DNA from: Plotosus lineatus
Taxonomy: Eukaryota; Chordata; Actinopteri; Siluriformes; Plotosidae
Length of the DNA: 64,000 nt
Reading direction: 5' to 3'
Assembly: GCA_024760905.1 (NCBI GenBank)
Contig: CM045738.1
Coordinates: forward strand, 45,992,297 to 46,056,296
Shown: positions 22,485-33,971 of the stretch, piece after piece
Layout of the letters: every line of letters begins with the position of its first letter
Numbering within the stretch: position 1 is the stretch's first letter
Notes under the pieces: generated by a model
The model's database searches: none
What the model was told of the DNA's origin: nothing
Seen by the model: only the letters and a program-made list of their open reading frames with translations
Position numbers and translations under genes: made by a program

Positions 22485-22985
22485 TCCTTGTTGGCGGTAA
22501 CGCGGCCGGTTGGGCCGAAATCGTAGATAAAAATCCCGCCTGAGCATTCACAGACGACAAAAACAAAAATATACCGGCCGGTTGTGTTGAAAAAACATGC
22601 GTGTCCCCCATCATACACCGTACTAAAAAGTGATCAAAGCGAAATCAGTACCAACCGCGCCTTGTGATTGGTCAATTTCACTAGTTCGGTGAAACGAAGA
22701 TTCTCATTGGCCAGGACTGTCTTAACAAAAAAGGTGGAAAGCATGATGGAAAGGGATATGATGAGGCAAAAAAAACTGTTCTCTGTCACTATTAAAGGTC
22801 CCAACGTGAAAATAATAAATAAATTAATGCGTTTCAAATTGAGCAACACGTTTGCTGACATTTTCGAAAAAGTACAAGTTAATTATAAGCCGCCAGTAAC
22901 AGCGTGGAGAGTGACGAAGGTATGTGTTACTTGTTGATGGCAATATTAAAAGTTGATATGTTGAAGAAACCTCGATACGCCGTTG
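22485..22985 (+). repeat. unclassified repeat H, right member of an inverted pair
   Basis: It contains GTTGGCGGTAACGCGGCCG, ATACCGGCCGGTTGTGTTG, GTGATTGGTCAATTTCAC and GCATGATGGAAAGGG. An open frame (22668-22937) includes FKLSNTFADIFEKVQVNYKP. The left copy encodes the closely similar FNLRNMFADIFEQIQVNFKL on the opposite strand. This could be a remnant of a coding transposon, but no family was recognised. Confidence 0.6.
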
Positions 22986-22989
22986 ATTA

Positions 22990-24178
22990 CAATATTAAAA
23001 GAATAAACTTTGGTGTTGAGGATATTGATTTAAAAAGATAAGATTTTTATTTCATTCTACTGTGTTTACATCACATACATAATACAGCATGACGCATGAA
23101 AAACATTTCCCCGCAAAAATCCCAGGTGGCCTGCACAGGCAAAAAAATAAATAAATGAAATTATTTTTTTTTTAATTTTCCCTCCCGGGTGAATCTTTTT
23201 TTTTTATCATGTTATGGCCAACAAAGAATTTTTTCAGCCTGGCCTGAGCATTTCATCCTGTTCACAACTTGAGTGTGTAGTTTATATCTGAAGGACACAC
23301 AACGCTCAGCAGGTCACTTTAAAATGTCCCATCTTTGTTCGAGACATTAGCGTCATATTTTCAGCGTAAAAAGTTAATAACACAAACGCCATGGCCGATT
23401 AGATCCACACGGGGTAAACCATTCTACCAACACGTGACACACTGATAGGACTGCTCAGGTGCGTTCGCACATGACCGAAGAACCAAACTGAGACTGAGAA
23501 CACGTACAGGTTCGTTTCTATCGGATCGGGAATCAGAAACCGTCACAATGAGCAACTCAAACAGTTGGGATTTTTATTTATTTAAACATGTTTCTGCTTT
23601 CAGAAAAATATGGAAATATTTGTTGTTGTTGTTTTGTACTTGCAGCAGATGACTTGATTCTCCAAAAGGAATAAATACATTTTTTTTGTGAGAAATCAGA
23701 CAAATAGAAACTTTTTTTTTTTTTTTTTTACAATTTAACAGTTTACAATTCTGATGAAACAATTCTGTCATCAGTGAACGCATCTTTTTCACGGTCATCA
23801 GTTTGAACTAAAAACCTGACAAAATACCACAACAACCCTGGACACTCATTAAGTTGCGTTAATTGTAATTATGTTAATGTTGCGTAAATTAGAACTGATG
23901 TTCGGCTCTGATCAGAGGAAACGCATTTCCAAACACGCTCACTGAACAACGTGTGAGACTAATAACGCTTTTCCTGTCTGCTGTTCTTTCCTTAGAGGAC
24001 ACACACCTCTCACAAAGCCACAGTGGGTGTTACAGTGGGCGGCATGTTCTTCCCCCCCTTTTAAACCCTGCACTGGTCTGCAAACCACAAAACAGATTAA
24101 AACACAGACTGTTGTCAATACTAAAAAAAAAAAATCTTGGGATAATCATACGTTTATTTTTGGGAGGGAACCATTCTC
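22990..24178. other. intron 1 sequence, nothing recognised
   Basis: This is AT-rich non-coding sequence with homopolymer runs (for example poly-T at 23709-23728). No exon, RNA or transposon termini were identified. Confidence 0.35.
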
Positions 24179-24180
<2 letters not shown>

Positions 24181-24210
<30 letters not shown>

Positions 24211-24540
24211 GCAAGCCAATGACTAGTCTGACCAGGGCGGCAGGAAACCATGCAGCCAAAGCCTTTCCTCCCTCTCTCTCGCTCTCTTTCGCAAATGCGC
24301 ACGCACACATACTCTTCTTGAGCCAAAACAGTCCAATCACTGACCTGCCACACAGCATCCATACTGGTCAGGGATCAGCACCTCCTAAACACCATGTCCA
24401 CCATATTGGAAAGGGCGAGTTATGACACAATGAATATGTACTCATCTCCATACATAAGTGCATGTGCGCACACATACACAGACAGACACAGACACACACA
24501 CACGCACACACAGACAGACACACACAGACAGACACACAAA
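24181..24540. repeat. (CA)n microsatellite and (CA/CAGA) tract
   Basis: A perfect CA tract lies at 24181-24211, and an interrupted CACAGACA tract at about 24462-24540. Open frames here are low-complexity artefacts. Confidence 0.9.
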
Positions 24541-24599
24541 AAAATAATAATTAAAAAAAAAATAGGCTTAATGAACGAACGATAATTCTACTTCACATT

Positions 24600-25383
24600 A
24601 CTTATAAAGTGCTGGAGAACATAATATCCCACATGGCGCAAGATTTCCATCTGTAAATGTGAGTCTTTGCGGATCACTTTTAGATCAGAGTGACTCCTGA
24701 ATTGAATCCCTGTCAACGGTTCCCATCAGTGACCGCAAACCTGAGACTGGACCCATTCAAAATGGTGGATCCATCAACAAGCCTGACTAGAACCTTTACT
24801 TTTGCAGACCCCTGCGAGTACAAACATTGTGTATAGTTTAAATAATAAGTAATGAGAACCTCTTCAGGCACTACCAAGCTCCTCCCCTTCAGTGTTCTAT
24901 TCCCTCTTGGTTATTTTAGAGACTTTTTTTGTGTACAAACTGGAAGGTGATTGCACAACTTTGATTTTACTAACCAGAATTAGCCATGCGGAAAGTAGCT
25001 GAATAATCCTGAGATCAGAGGGCAGTGTGACCCGAGCGCAGATAGAGAAGTAAAGCTGCATGCTAATGAGCACACAGACCTGAGCACCAAGAATCACCAC
25101 CACTACGTTCCCCTTTCACACACACACAATCAGGTGGATTTAGGTCAATTCCTGCTAAAGGGATTTTTCATGTTGACATGATCCATTGTTTTTAAATAAC
25201 GGTGCAATCATGGGGTCATGTTTTTGTTTTTATTTCCCCTGTTTGTTTCAAAACCATCATAGGAACCAGACATGCAGAGAAACCTCAGTGTACACCACAG
25301 CGTGCTGTAAAATTCATCCGTCATTCACAGTAAATTTTTTTTTTTCTTTTTCCATCTTCTCATAGCGTCGCAGAATATGACTA
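24600..25383. other. intron 1 sequence, nothing recognised
   Basis: No host exon, termini of known elements or RNA gene were found in this stretch. A 68-codon minus frame (24897-25103) has no recognisable domain. Confidence 0.35.
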
Positions 25384-25384
25384 G

Positions 25385-26195
25385 ACAGTGGATGGACGGG
25401 AAAGTCTCTTCTTATATTTCAGCCTCATTTGCATAAAAAAAGCAATAGCAACACCTCAGATAACGAATTTAATCCGTTCCAAGGGTGAGCTTGTGAGCCA
25501 AAAGTTTGTTAGATGAAACAATTATTCCCATAAGAAGTAAAAGGAAACCAATTCATCTGTTCCAAGCCCCTCCCAAATTCATATAACCTGCCACAAACAC
25601 ATATTTCACCTAATATTACATGTAATTGTGCATCCACTACAGTATGTGGCAGTGGTGCTCTCATTTTGACGCTATGGTATAGGGAAAAGCACCAAAAAAA
25701 TGATATGAAATGCAGTAAACACTATGGGCGCTCATGGGGGGGGGGGGTCTTTTTTTTTTTTTTCTGCACAAGGCGTTCTCAGAGCGTGGTGAAATATACA
25801 CGAACGAATACAAGGCTATTTATAGTCTCACTAGTACTATAGTCACAGGTGGCAGCTCGTAAAATGAACTTTTGCTCATTGGATGAGGCAGATTTTTTGT
25901 GGGTTCGAAACTCGTATCGTGGAAAACCCAATATAAGGGACACTCGTTAGACGAGGTACCACTGTATTATTATATCAGATGATTATGGCATTATGGTTAC
26001 CATGACAACAATCAGGAAGTAATCGTGTACAGTTGGAAGTACAGTAAATGTAAATAAAATGCATGTCACCTTCCTCTGTTGTATTTAAGAAGGAACATGT
26101 TTCCTTATGCCCGTCTGATTGATGGTGGTCTGGGAGGGAACACTGGATGGACGGGAAAGTCTCTTCTTCCATTTCAGCCTCATTTGCATAAAAAA
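25385..26195. repeat. ~55-bp direct repeats flanking pogo-type copy B
   Basis: GGATGGACGGGAAAGTCTCT followed by TTTCAGCCTCATTTGCATAA occurs at about 25390-25438 and again at about 26145-26193, about 755 bp apart, with only a few differences. The pogo-type copy B lies between them. The spacing is far larger than a transposon target duplication and suggests a local duplication. Confidence 0.75.
25448..25964 (+). mobile_element. pogo/Tigger-type TIR element, copy B
   Basis: The right terminus is the complement of CAGTGGTACCTCGTCTAACG, followed by TA (25965-25966). The left end is a diverged version (ACACCTCAGATAACGAATTT). The interior matches copies A and C (for example AAAGCACCAAAAAAATGATA and GGCGTTCTCAGAGCG), but the region holding the left part of the hAT-like MITE is deleted. 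It is non-coding. Confidence 0.75.
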
Positions 26196-26199
26196 AAAT

Positions 26200-27630
26200 A
26201 TTTTTTTGTCTTTTTCACACTTATGATTAATAAAAAAAAAAAAAAAAACTCATAACAAATCCATTATTTTAAATCCTACATTATAAATATTCTATGGTTT
26301 AATTTTTTAAAAACAATTCAAAATGAATACAAATACGCTGGGAAATGGGCATTTAAATATTTAAGACGGGGTTTAAAAAAAAAAAAATGTCTCAAACACA
26401 ATATACTGTATTTATATAAAAATAAATGTAAAAAAATTCTTAATTATTGTAAGACTAATAACAAAATGTATTAATTTATTTACATCCACACATCCAAATT
26501 AAAACGATCAGAAAAGAACTTAACCCCAAACACACCCAAAAATCAGGATTAACTTTGAAACAGCTTGTTACTCCGCCCTCATTGAGATGGGGAATTTTGC
26601 AAGGAAATGCCACTTCCTGTCACATTAGCACTGTAAGTGGGGCAAAGTGCCGCTATCTGTGCCAACACGCTTCCATCAAGGAGGAACCATCTATCCACAC
26701 AAACAAACACATCCATCTGAAGGCGTGGCTAATAGAGATGGGGAAGGACAGCATTGATAGCAACAATGCTAACGATCTGAAAACAGACCGAAGGTTATTT
26801 TTATAGCCGCCGCTACACAGAAACACTAAAAATGGATGAAAAGTTCAGGTGTCCTGGGTACTCACAGAGGCGGTCAAAATGTGATCCCAAGCACGACACG
26901 TCGGCTGATTTTCCACAAATAAATTCTAATCATATGAACCAATAAAATGATGAGTTTATGTGGAAGAGAATCTTTGAGCAAGGAACTTCGCAAGAGGCAA
27001 AGCAGGACTCGTATTTTTGCTCATGAGGGACGTGATGATTCCACAACCATGTGACCTTTTGAACTGGATTTTGTTATTCTCACAAATCAAAAGTGACCAA
27101 TCGGTTTCATGATAGAAATACGCACAATTTCTCTCTCGCTATAGACACGCAGCCAAACCTTTCATGTATTTATTTATTTTTTGTTTTATTCTCTCTGATG
27201 CGATGCAGTTAAACGATGTCCAGATTGAACAAACGCTGCCTTGCGTGTTCTTTCAGTCCAACACCAGATGACAATCCCGACTCGGTGTGTGTGAACTGAA
27301 GCGCTTCTGTACACGGAGTATTTTCCTAAACTGAACTCAGGCAGCGTCTCACTGCAACACTTCTCCTTTCATATCCCCAGGACTGAATGAGCCACAAACA
27401 CAGAATAAAGAACAGCAACACAGCTTTCAAAACACACAGGAAAACGTGGTCGGGTTCCTCCTGTGACACGCAACTCAAAAGTGGCGAGTGGAAAGGACAA
27501 GAAGAAATTAGACCTGCAACATCTCAGAATTTCTGTGTTGTGTGTATGAGTGTGGAACCTTCATCTATACATACACTGTTTATATTGTACAGGTCTATAT
27601 ACAGTATATACACGCAATAACTTCTAACGT
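26200..27630. other. intron 1 sequence, nothing recognised
   Basis: This is A/T-rich sequence with poly-A runs and no recognisable transposon termini. Short frames at 26555-26806 and 27387-27620 show no known domain or splice-supported exon structure. Confidence 0.35.
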
Positions 27631-27639
27631 GAGCTAATA

Positions 27640-27890
27640 TGCTATGGGAGCTCAATGCTAACCGCCCAGGCGGAGTTCTTAGAGGCTCGGTTAGCACTTC
27701 CGCCATACTGCTTGAAAATGTTCAGTCCCTGCGAAACAAGATGGACGAGCTTCATGCTCAAATTGCAGCGCAGAGGGATCTACAGGACCGGGTTTCTGTG
27801 AAACATGGCTCGAGGAGAGTACACCCGATGAGGCGATTATACCAGTCGTTCGACGTCGCCCTCTGGACAGCGCCATCTTGGAGACATCAC
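27640..27890 (+). mobile_element. LINE endonuclease N-terminal fragment (Rex1/CR1-like)
   Basis: The open frame from 27639 encodes PGGVLRGSVSTSAILLENVQ and then SLRNKMDELHAQIAAQRDLQ. The phrase NVQSL.NKMDEL is typical of the start of the endonuclease domain in CR1/Rex1-type LINEs. After about 70 residues the similarity ends, so only a fragment survives. Confidence 0.6.
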
Positions 27891-27984
27891 TCCAAGTTCA
27901 ATGTAAAAGGACATGAAGAGTATTGGAATAAAGTTTATCCTTTTGTTATCGTTTGTTAAACCTGCTACAGAAGATAAAATCTCA

Positions 27985-28374
27985 AGCATAAACATAAACT
28001 TAGATACTGTAATGGAATAATAATTGAAAAAGATTTTAATACAACGGTTCAGAGAAAACCATCGTTTCTCAAGAGAAAGTCTTATTTCTTCAGAAGAGAC
28101 ATATAGCGTTTTCTATCGCGTAGCCAGAGACGCTGCGTTTGGCACAGCGTTTGAGTGGTATCATAGAGCTTAACTAGGAATTCAAACACACACACAAAAG
28201 AGGCTCATTGACAACTTGTGTGCAAATGAGGAAAAAGGGGCGGGACATCAGCTCAACCAATCAGGAGAAAGGAGGACAGCCATTGGCTGAATTTGAATCA
28301 CGCGCCGGTTGCTCGGCTGTCAGCGAATACTCAAATCGTGGATGCAAAACCGTGAATAGTCAAGGGCATACTGT
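27985..28374 (+). mobile_element. pogo/Tigger-type MITE, family B copy 2
   Basis: It shares with copy 1 the phrases ACTTAGATACTGTAATGGAA, GGAGGACAGCCATTGGCTGA and the right end GTGAATAGTCAAGGGCATAC followed by TGTA. It lies just upstream of the second Tc1-like element and is non-coding. Confidence 0.65.
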
Positions 28375-28442
28375 ACACACATATATACACACACACACAC
28401 ACATATTATATGTATGTTTCTCTGTGTGTGTACGTGTATATA

Positions 28443-29942
28443 CTGGTCCTTCTCAAAAAATTAGCATATTGTGATAAAGTTCATTATTTTCTGTAATGTG
28501 CTAATAAACATTACGCTTTCATATATTTTAGATTCATTACACACAACTGAAGTAGTTCAAGCCTTTTATTGTTTTAATATTGATAATTTTAGCAAAAAAG
28601 TAAAGAAAAACCAAAAATCCCTATCTCAAAAAATTTGCATATTTCATCCAACCAATTAAAAAAAAAAAGTGCTTTTAATACAAAAAAGTCAACCTTCAAA
28701 TAATTATGTTCAGTTCTGCACTCAATACTTGGTTGGGAATCCTTTTGCAGAAATGACTGCTTCAATGCGGCGTGGCATGGAGACAATCAGCCTGTGGCAC
28801 TGCTGAGGTGTTACGGAGGCCCAGGATGTTTCGATAGCGGCCTTAAGCTCATCCACAGTGTTGGGTCTGGTGTCTCTCAACTTTCTCTTCACAATATCCC
28901 ACAGATTCTCTATGGGCTTCAGGTCAGGAGAGTCGGCAGGCCAATTGAGCACAGTAATACCATGGTCAGTAAACCATTTAGCAGTGGTTTTGGCACTGTG
29001 AGCAGGTGCCAGGTCGTGCTGAAAAATGAAATCTTCATCTCCATAAAGCTTTTCAGCAGATGGAAGCATGAAGTGCTCCAAACTCTCAGTGGACCACCAG
29101 CAGCTGACATGGCACCCCAGACCATCACTGACTGTGGGGACTTGACACTGGACTTCAGGCATTTTGGCATTTCCTTCTCCCCAGTCTTCCTCCAGACTCT
29201 GGAACCTTGATTTCCGAATGACATGCAAAATTTGCTTTCATCCGAAAAAAGTACTTTGGACCACTGAGCAACAGTCCAGTGCTGCTTCTCTGTAGCCCAG
29301 GTCAGCCGCTTCTGCCGCTGTTTCTGGTTCAAAAGTGGCTTGACCTGGGGAATGCGGCACCTGTAGCCCAGTCCACTGCTTCCACAGGTCCCTCAAGGTC
29401 TGGAATCGACCCTTCTCCACAATCTTCCTCAGGGTCCGGTCACCTCTTCTGCTACACGTTTTCCTTCCCACAGATGTCCCACTGAGGTGGCTTGATATAG
29501 GCTGTTCTCAGAGTGCTCTTCGCTCAGAGATTTCTTTCTGTGTCTTACCCTCTTGCTTGAGGGTGTCAATGATGGCCTTCTGGACAGCAGTCAGGTCGGC
29601 AGTCTTACCCATGATTGCGGTTTTGAGTAATGAACCAGGCTGGGAGTTTTTAAAAGCCTCAGGAATCTTTTGCAGGTGTTTGGAGTTAATTGGTTGATTC
29701 AGATGATTAGGTTAATAGCTCGTTTAGACTACCTGGACATGATATGCTAATTTTTTGAGATAGGAATTTTGGGTTTTCATGAGCTGTATGCCAAAATCAT
29801 CAGCATTAAAACAATAAAAGACCTGAAATATTTCAGTTGGTGTGCAATGAATCTAAAATATATGAAAGTTTAATTTTTATCAGTACATTACAGAAAATAA
29901 TGAACTTGATCACAATATGCTAATTTTTTTGAGAAGGACTAG
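28443..29942 (-). mobile_element. Tc1-like DNA transposon, copy 2 (IR/DR type)
   Basis: The termini CTGGTCCTTCTCAAAAAATT and the complement of CTAGTCCTTCTCAAAAAAAT are flanked by TA (28441-28442 and 29943-29944). Inner direct-repeat cores lie near 28622-28642 and 29743-29768. At 1500 bp it is shorter than copy 1 because of deletions in the transposase region. It belongs to the same family and orientation as 5806-7366. Confidence 0.92.
28722..29612 (-). pseudogene. Tc1-like transposase, disabled (copy 2)
   Basis: It starts at the complement of ATG at 29610-29612 and ends IEAVISAKGFPTKY at 28722. The DDE motifs FSDESKFCMSFG, FQHDLAPAHSAKT and PDLKPIENLWD are readable. Disruptions are a rearranged segment near 29490-29525, a deletion in the VGRKTC region near 29450, the same linker deletion as copy 1 (WKQWTGLQVPHS), and a ~50-bp deletion near 29083-29095 that fuses two frames. 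Unlike copy 1, the WASVTPQQ tryptophan is intact. Confidence 0.9.
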
Positions 29943-29984
29943 TATATTATTTGTGTGTGTGTGTGTATGTATGTGTGTACATTA

Positions 29985-30462
29985 TATATATATTCACTTA
30001 CTTACACAAAAGAAAGAACTCTCGACTTTGCTGACTTTGTTCGACTTTGAATCAGTGCAGGCTGTGTTCTAAATGAGTTCAACGGCACCCTTGTGCACTT
30101 GAAAGTCCAGAAGTCTGTATAACCCACAGCAAGTACACTACTTTTGCAAGTACACTCCTTTCGGTATTGAGCGCTTCACATATTATAAGCGTTGATTGGC
30201 TGTTTTAAGCTTCATGTAAAGTAACTCAGTATAAATAAGTGACTTATTTGAAATTAATGTTGATAGTATTTGATATATTTGGTATTATTTTACAATGTTA
30301 TGTTTATAATTGATTTAGGGGTGTTTTATGAGACACGGTAATGGTATTTATGGCTGTATAGTACAGCATGAGCGTCACACGTCACTGTAACAATTTACGT
30401 TCACTTTCAACTTACATTTTTAATTGGTTCTGGACGGCCGAATGTAAGTCGGGGAGTGTCTG
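29985..30462 (-). mobile_element. pogo/Tigger-type MITE, family F copy 2, truncated
   Basis: This is the reverse complement of much of 14130-14600. Its right end is the complement of CAGACACTCCCCGACTTACA, followed by TA (30463-30464), and the interior has ATATTATAAGCGTTGATTGG. The other terminus is missing. Confidence 0.65.
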
Positions 30463-30464
30463 TA

Positions 30465-30465
30465 C

Positions 30466-30502
<37 letters not shown>
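30465..30502. repeat. (TA)n microsatellite
   Basis: A TA tract directly follows the end of the family F element. Confidence 0.9.
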
Positions 30503-30504
<2 letters not shown>

Positions 30505-31129
30505 TTCCCCTACACACAGACACGTTGCCTTCCTCTCCCTGTGAAATTTAAGGTTTTTCCCCTCTGAATTATATTTGTTTTTGAAAATCATTTTGTACAT
30601 TTTCCTTTTTCTTACTCCCATTGCTACACATGCATTTGTGTTTTGTGCCATTTTTATATTTAACTCAACATTTTTATAACAATCAATTTCAAGTCATTTT
30701 TAAAAATAAATAAAGAAGCTTGACATGTTTACAGATAAAATCAACACACGAAATGGTTCGTCGATCTGGAGACTATGTGGAGAGTTTGTGCAAGACTGAC
30801 ACCCCGCCCCCAACTAGGTGTTTTCCCCTTTTTAATTATTGATGCTTAAACAATTATGGAATTTTAAAAAAAAAAAAAAGGAAAATTAGCATTTCTACAG
30901 TTTCAGGTTGATGAAGAGCTGCTGTGAAAAAAAAACAACAACTGTACAAATGCTTAAATCTTGGTTTTTAGCAACTTTTTTAGCAAACAAAAACAATAAA
31001 CATAAAACATCACAGTTGAAACCCCACAGACTTCTTAAACGTTCAAAAACAAACCATATCATTCAAATCATTCGCCGTTTATCTGAAAACGTACTGTATT
31101 AGTCGAAAAGGGCAGAGCTTCATAGGCGG

Positions 31130-31340
31130 GATTAGATATCACATCATATGTTTTTGGGGGACTTTGATTTTGGCGGCTGTGTTCTCTAACTCTATTTTCT
31201 CCCCAATCCAACTCAGGGGCGTGGCTGACCTGCTCAGGCTGATTGCAACAGCACACACCTGAATTCACTCCTCTCATTTACTCCCAATAAACACAAACAG
31301 CACGCTCACCTCTGCGCCAGAAGATGGTCTCGCATCTCGT
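31130..31340 (-). repeat. unclassified repeat G, copy 2
   Basis: GACTTTGATTTTGGCGGC and GGGCGTGGCTGACCTGCTC are complements of words in the copy at 16975-17205. The reverse copy lies about 14 kb away within the same intron. Its identity is unknown. Confidence 0.5.
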
Positions 31341-31572
31341 CCCTGCTTCCGTATTCTCTCTGGCTCCTGGTAGTTTCCCAATACTTAATGTTTATTGTGT
31401 TTCTCTTTGTCACCAGTAGTGTAGTTACTGTGTTTGTGCTCTGCTGAAGCGCTTCCCCTTTGAATAATAAATCCACTCTGTGCCATCTCACACTGTCTCC
31501 TGCATTCTGGGTCCAGCTGAAAGTTCATTACCTCACACTTTAATGTTCTTTTCTATATAAAGTAAAAACTTT

Positions 31573-31703
31573 ATTACATACGCTAAAATATGCTTCTTAA
31601 ACTCATTCTATAGACAGTCTTACTTATTCATACAATATTAATGTAGAAAAATGTAGTTATGATCAAGAAACTTAAATTTTGTACAGTTATATTTATTGAT
31701 AAA

Positions 31704-31754
<51 letters not shown>

Positions 31755-31891
31755 CACTAAATATCTGTCTGTCTTCCTTTCGGCTTTATAATCACTAAAT
31801 ATCACGGTACAAATTTTTTTTTTTTTTTAATTTTGTACCGTGATATTTAGTGATTATAAAGCCGAAAGGAAGACAGACAGATATTTAGTGA

Positions 31892-31966
<75 letters not shown>

Positions 31967-32100
31967 TTTTATCAATAAATATAACTGTACAAAATTTAAA
32001 AGTTTCTTGATCATAACTACATTTTTCTACATTAATATTGTATGAATAAATAAGACTGTCTATAGAATGAGTTTAAGAAGCATATTTTAGCGTATGTAAT
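31573..32100. repeat. ~530-bp palindrome with two (TA)n arms
   Basis: The left arm (from 31573) and right arm (to 32100) are near-identical reverse complements. Matching landmarks are ATTACATACGCTAAAATATG / its complement at the right end, ACATTTTTCTACATTAATAT, and GACAGACAGATATTTAGTG. The centre is a poly-T/poly-A spacer at 31813-31831. Each arm carries a (TA)n tract, about 43 bp on the left and about 62 bp on the right. Such a sequence can form a long hairpin. Confidence 0.9.
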
Positions 32101-32198
32101 AGATATATAGGGTTTTCTTCTGGGTACAAAACTCGTGGATTATCTTGATTCGCGGGAGGGGCCAGAACCGAACCCCCGTGAATAACGGGGGCCTACTG
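32101..32198 (+). mobile_element. pogo/Tigger-type family B terminus next to the palindrome
   Basis: The right end GAATAACGGGGGCCTACTG followed by TA (32199-32200) matches the family B terminus type. The palindrome arms contain phrases also found in the family B copy at 37591-38190 (CGCTAAAATNTGCTT, AATTTTGTAC.GTGATA). The palindrome is therefore probably an inverted duplication of part of this element. Confidence 0.55.
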
Positions 32199-32980
32199 TA
32201 CATTTTAAGCGATAACTACAAAGCATTGAAGTTACAAGGCTACACCGTAAAAGCACACGTCAGCACACACCATCATAAACATAAAAAATATAACTACATA
32301 AAACATCCGTAGATATTCGAGATGGGATAATTTTTTCAGTTATTTAATCACAATCCTCACAATTTATGTTTGAAGTCGACGTGGCGAAATGGCGCTTCAT
32401 TTCATTACAGTTCATAGTTAAAAAGTAACCCAAACATTGGAGGAAGGGGGGGGGGGGGGGCGGGGTCCAGGACACTCAGAGTGTCGCAATCAAACTGAAT
32501 CAGTACCAAGGTGTCATACTATTGTTACAGCGTATAAAAGATTCAATTGCTGGATCACACTTTTGTCTTTATTACAGACTGAGCAAACAGGCAGAAGGAA
32601 CCTTAAAAGAATCGAAGGAGAAAATAAACACTACAGCCATTCGCTAACATGCCTCACTTCATCACGCAGAAAAACTGGAGCCAGCTGAAGGTCACATGAT
32701 GAGCAAAAGCTCAGCGTAGTTCTGTTTCATTTCATTACAGCTAAATAATCTTTTTTTTTTTCTTTAAAAAAAAAAAAAAAAAACACCACTGCAGCCGTGT
32801 GCATCACATAACCATGCGAGAACTGAGCACATTCTGCTAACGTCACCATGAGCTGAGAGAAAGGAGGAAAGAAAATCTCGCCCGGGCCATTTTTCCTGCT
32901 CGGCTGCTGCATCCGGAGCAGAGTGCAGCTGTGTGTGAGGCATCCTGCTCACTGTTTGTATGTGCGCGCTTGTGTATGTT

Positions 32981-32983
<3 letters not shown>

Positions 32984-33031
<48 letters not shown>
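32984..33031. repeat. (GT)n microsatellite
   Basis: A perfect GT tract of about 24 units with no associated gene. Confidence 0.95.
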
Positions 33032-33033
<2 letters not shown>

Positions 33034-33210
33034 ATACAGCCAGCTGCTACACAAAGGCCTGCATGACATTCAATGCCTGCTCTGCACAGAGTTATGCTCC
33101 AAAAATACCTTTCTGTAGTGTCGAGTTAGAGATGAGCGATACAACAAAATTAATTCGTAAAACATCTGCAATATGAAAAGAAACGTTTATTTATAATTCC
33201 ATCTAAACAG

Positions 33211-33969
33211 TCACCAGATTTTCTGAACCATAAGGCACACCTGATTATAAGGCGCATTAAACAAAACAAAAGTCAGATAAATCAGACTTGATTCAACTCT
33301 CATCATTGTTCATTATAACAATATAAAACAACAAACATTTTTTTTTTCAGTTCATTTCTCTTCCACAAATGCATCAAATTCTTCAGCTTCAGTGTCGGAG
33401 TTTAATAGTTGTGCGAGTTCAACATAAAAAAATAATACAGGGATTCAGGCTTTTTTTTAATCTGTTATTCCCTCACGCATGGAGTCCGATCAATAGAGAC
33501 TGAGATTAGAAGTCTTCTGGGTGATGGATGACCTCCACTTCTCTCAGCCACGCCCCCTTAAAGCACCATCACAGTAATAAACATGGCGGCGCCCATTCGC
33601 AGTGTGAGTATTGTGTTCATGACAGAATGGAGGTCATTACTCTTATGGAGCTATATCGGTGTAACTTTAAATTCAAGAAGGTTAAGCCGCCGTCTCAGGA
33701 GGACACCTGCAGCGGCGCTTTATCCCCGTATTTGGACATAAAGCCTGGATCTCTCTAACTTACGACCTGGACACCAATATCTAGCAGTTGGAGTTCTTTG
33801 GTTAATCTATGGGAATGATAGTGAGCTCTGAATTGGTTTGCTTCACTTGGGTTTTGACGGTGTCAGTGAGATGGAGTCATGCGGCACACCAGATTATAAG
33901 GTGCACTGTCAGGTCTTCCCCCCGAAGATTAAAGGCTTTTGAGTGCGCCTTATGGTCCGAAAAACGGGG
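33211..33969 (+). mobile_element. pogo-type TIR element (family E)
   Basis: The left end has TTCTGAACCATAAGGCACAC. The right end is the complement of CCCCGTTTTTCGGACCATAA, followed by TA. Near both ends a second phrase, GATTATAAGGCGCA / GATTATAAGGTGCAC, repeats. This terminus type is common in fish genomes. No transposase motif was recognised inside. Confidence 0.6.
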
Positions 33970-33971
33970 TA

